Shown here piece by piece: positions 21,834 to 22,956 of a stretch of 22,956 bases of DNA. The translations under genes and the position numbers were made by a program. The DNA lies in NCBI GenBank assembly GCA_963923035.1, contig CAWUKT010000104.1, positions 1 to 22,956 on the forward strand, in the 5' to 3' direction. The notes under the pieces were generated by a model, which saw only the letters and a program-made list of their open reading frames with translations, searched no databases and was not told the origin of the DNA. Within the stretch, counting starts at the first letter, position 1. Each line of letters opens with the position of its first letter. This DNA is from CAWUKT01 sp963923035 (GTDB lineage Bacteria; Bacteroidota; Bacteroidia; J057; JADKCL01).

Positions 21834-22396
21834 GTGCCTCCCCCATCAAAACGGCCTGGGCATCCACCCTCGATTTTCTCATCAAATCGAGCATCCCCCT
21901 TGTGATCGGCGGTCTGGGCGTGGTCTTCAATCGCTACCTCGACCGGTACAATACCCTCCTCCTGTTCTCAGCCGGAATGGGCCTGATTATCCTTTCGTAT
22001 GTCTTTTGGAATCATATCCTAAAGGAGCGACTGACCGAATTGGAGGCCCGGGTAAAATGGAAAAGCCGGGTCCTCATTGCCACCGTCCTCCTCTATATCT
22101 CCTCTATCTTTTTCGTATTCAATTTTACCTATGTCCAGCAGGAATTTGGGGTCATCATCATCCGCGGCACCCACATGACCGAGCTCGCTCGCCAGGATTA
22201 CAATACCTACCGCGACGAAGACCGGCTCTACAAATATTTCCAGAAGGATACCACGCTGATTTATGAAAATGTCCCACTCATCGAGAATACCTTGCTGGCC
22301 CTGCTGATCCTACTTACCTTTTGCTCGGTGGGTTCGCTCAGTTTTCTCATTAACCACCCTGATAATGAAGCGGAAACAGATAGCTCTGAATCATAG
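21830..22396 (+). CDS. Four-TM membrane protein of unknown function
   Basis: The 188-aa product is probably an inner-membrane protein with four helices: about residues 20-37, 41-62, 81-101 and 149-172. A soluble loop at about 104-147 ('GVIIIRGTHMTELARQDYNTYRDEDRLYKYFQKDTTLIYENV') lies between helices three and four and probably faces the periplasm. The tail is acidic ('DNEAETDSSES'). No catalytic motif or known family is visible. The start codon overlaps the stop of the exported-protein gene (ATGA), so the two are very likely made together and may form a complex. It ends 331 nt before the next possible start. Confidence 0.82.
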   Translation: MSASPIKTAWASTLDFLIKSSIPLVIGGLGVVFNRYLDRYNTLLLFSAGMGLIILSYVFWNHILKERLTELEARVKWKSRVLIATVLLYISSIFFVFNFTYVQQEFGVIIIRGTHMTELARQDYNTYRDEDRLYKYFQKDTTLIYENVPLIENTLLALLILLTFCSVGSLSFLINHPDNEAETDSSES

Positions 22397-22727
22397 AAAG
22401 GAAGTTTTACAAGAAAGAAGGAGAACAGCAATTTGAAAAGACGTTAAATATCCTGGAGCACAATTTTCCACTAGGTCACCCCGAAATTGATTTATCGAAG
22501 AGAAATTCAAACAGAATCCAATCCAAAATGCAGTCCTAGACTGCCCACCTCCCGCCCCGGGGAAGAAACTCCCCCGAAAGCAACACCAAAATCCCCACCG
22601 AACCACCACTCCCCCCCCCCAAAAATGTTATCCCCCTGTTAACCCACATCAACCCAATGTGAACACCCAAAACCGTCCACCAACAAATATTCCCCCATTC
22701 TCTTGATTCGCCAAACAATCTAACTAG
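22397..22727. other. C-rich intergenic region with a C10 run
   Basis: 331 nt without a convincing gene. From about 22540 the plus strand is very rich in C and poor in G, with CCCCGGGG at 22555-22562 and a run of ten C at 22611-22620. ATTCCCCCATTC (22689-22700) is the inverted copy of a stretch before the two-gene module. Leftward open frames exist here but have low-complexity Gly/Val content and are not supported. No tRNA, promoter or terminator is clear. Confidence 0.5.
22611..22620. repeat. C10 homopolymer
   Basis: Ten consecutive C on the plus strand, the longest homopolymer in the window. A slippage-prone length; it could be a phase-variable tract or a place of sequencing error. Two leftward open frames overlap around it in different phases, so a 1-nt change would join them, but neither looks like a real protein. 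Confidence 0.75.
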
Positions 22728-22956
22728 ATGGAGGACAATATCCAAATATACCTAGGGCCTCCTCAGCCTTTTGGTAAGCTGGCTTGCCTCCGACCGAAGC
22801 CAGCTTCGTTTCAAGTGAAGCTGGCTCACCTCCAACTGAAGCCAGCTTGCCTCTCACCCATAGCCGTCAGTTTAAGCCCCCCGATGGCATCTTCAGGACC
22901 CGGAAGATTTTCCTTTTTCCCTTTTTGTTGTGCTTTACGGCTCTCTGTCGGAGAAG
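22728..22956 (+). CDS. Possible partial ORF with a 14-residue tandem repeat, runs off the right edge
   Basis: From ATG 22728 the frame stays open for 76 codons to the end of the window. It opens MEDNIQIYLGPPQPFG, then shows two similar units, KLACLRPKPASFQV and KLAHLQLKPACLSP, encoded by the hairpin repeat, and ends in a Phe/Cys/Leu-rich part. The peptide resembles translated repeat DNA more than a folded protein, and the minus strand over the repeat is also open for about 45 codons. Weakly supported. Confidence 0.2.
   Translation, partial: MEDNIQIYLGPPQPFGKLACLRPKPASFQVKLAHLQLKPACLSPIAVSLSPPMASSGPGRFSFFPFCCALRLSVGE
22776..22848. repeat. Two copies of a 42-bp hairpin repeat
   Basis: Unit 1 has AAGCTGGCTT (22776-22785), an 11-nt loop and AAGCCAGCTT (22797-22806), a perfect 10-bp stem. 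Unit 2, 42 bp further on, has AAGCTGGCT (22818-22826) and AGCCAGCTT (22840-22848), a 9-bp stem. The stems are nearly unchanged while the loops differ (GCCTCCGACC against ACCTCCAACT). The inner arms can also pair with each other. This looks like a REP/MITE-type intergenic palindromic repeat; a copy search in the genome would tell. Confidence 0.65.

Noticed and set aside
22391..22745. Phase-variable leftward gene across the C10 tract
   Set aside because: Joining the two leftward frames gives a low-complexity Gly/Trp/Val-rich peptide with no family match; kept only as a note on the tract.
22776..22848. Possible CRISPR array
   Set aside because: Only two units, each an internal palindrome with similar loops rather than unique spacers, and no cas gene nearby.

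Overview
The window looks like chromosomal DNA from a member of the Bacteroidota with moderate GC, plausibly from the Saprospiria/Lewinella-like part of the phylum; I cannot name the species. Support for this: a type IX secretion (T9SS) cluster with a type B (gliding-motility-type) sorting domain, a PorP/SprF protein and a PorE-like OmpA protein; -7 promoter elements of the Bacteroidota form TAnnTTTG; and no clear Shine-Dalgarno sequences. Every gene except three (a propeller protein and a two-gene module) has at least a family-level assignment, although several have no assignable function.

Layout. Positions 1-77 hold, on the minus strand, a rho-independent terminator followed directly by the 5' end of a group II intron that runs out of the window. 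Then come ftsY and an MmcQ/YjbR-family gene (+), an orphan ECF sigma factor (-), and a 3-methyladenine DNA glycosylase with a DtxR/MntR-type metalloregulator (+). A putative HTH protein (-) follows; its gene and upstream region carry 15 copies of the half-site TTCATT/AATGAA. Divergent from it is the operon thioesterase - CDF metal transporter - smpB (+), which converges on dprA (-).

From 20196 down to 7180 every gene is on the minus strand. In transcription order these are lgt with an unusual insertion of about 190 residues, the T9SS trio (type B sorting-domain protein, PorP/SprF, PorE-like), two NTF2-like lipoproteins, two overlapping PAP2 phosphatases, a 16-repeat predicted beta-propeller secreted protein, and dprA. 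Most of this block concerns the cell envelope: lipoprotein acylation, outer-membrane secretion, peptidoglycan attachment and lipid phosphate removal. The T9SS trio is the clearest working unit, with the sorting-domain protein as the likely cargo and PorP/SprF and PorE-like as its outer-membrane and peptidoglycan partners.

The right end (20197-22956) differs in character. A two-gene module of unknown function (exported protein plus four-TM membrane protein, ATGA overlap) has an AT-rich 5' part, a G-rich tract before it and a C-rich tract after it, and these tracts share a 12-bp inverted match. It is followed by a C10 run, a 42-bp hairpin repeat and a partial open frame at the edge.

Best candidates for something undescribed are the HTH gene with its embedded site array, the Lgt insertion domain, and the flanked two-gene module. 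All three need searches that I could not run.
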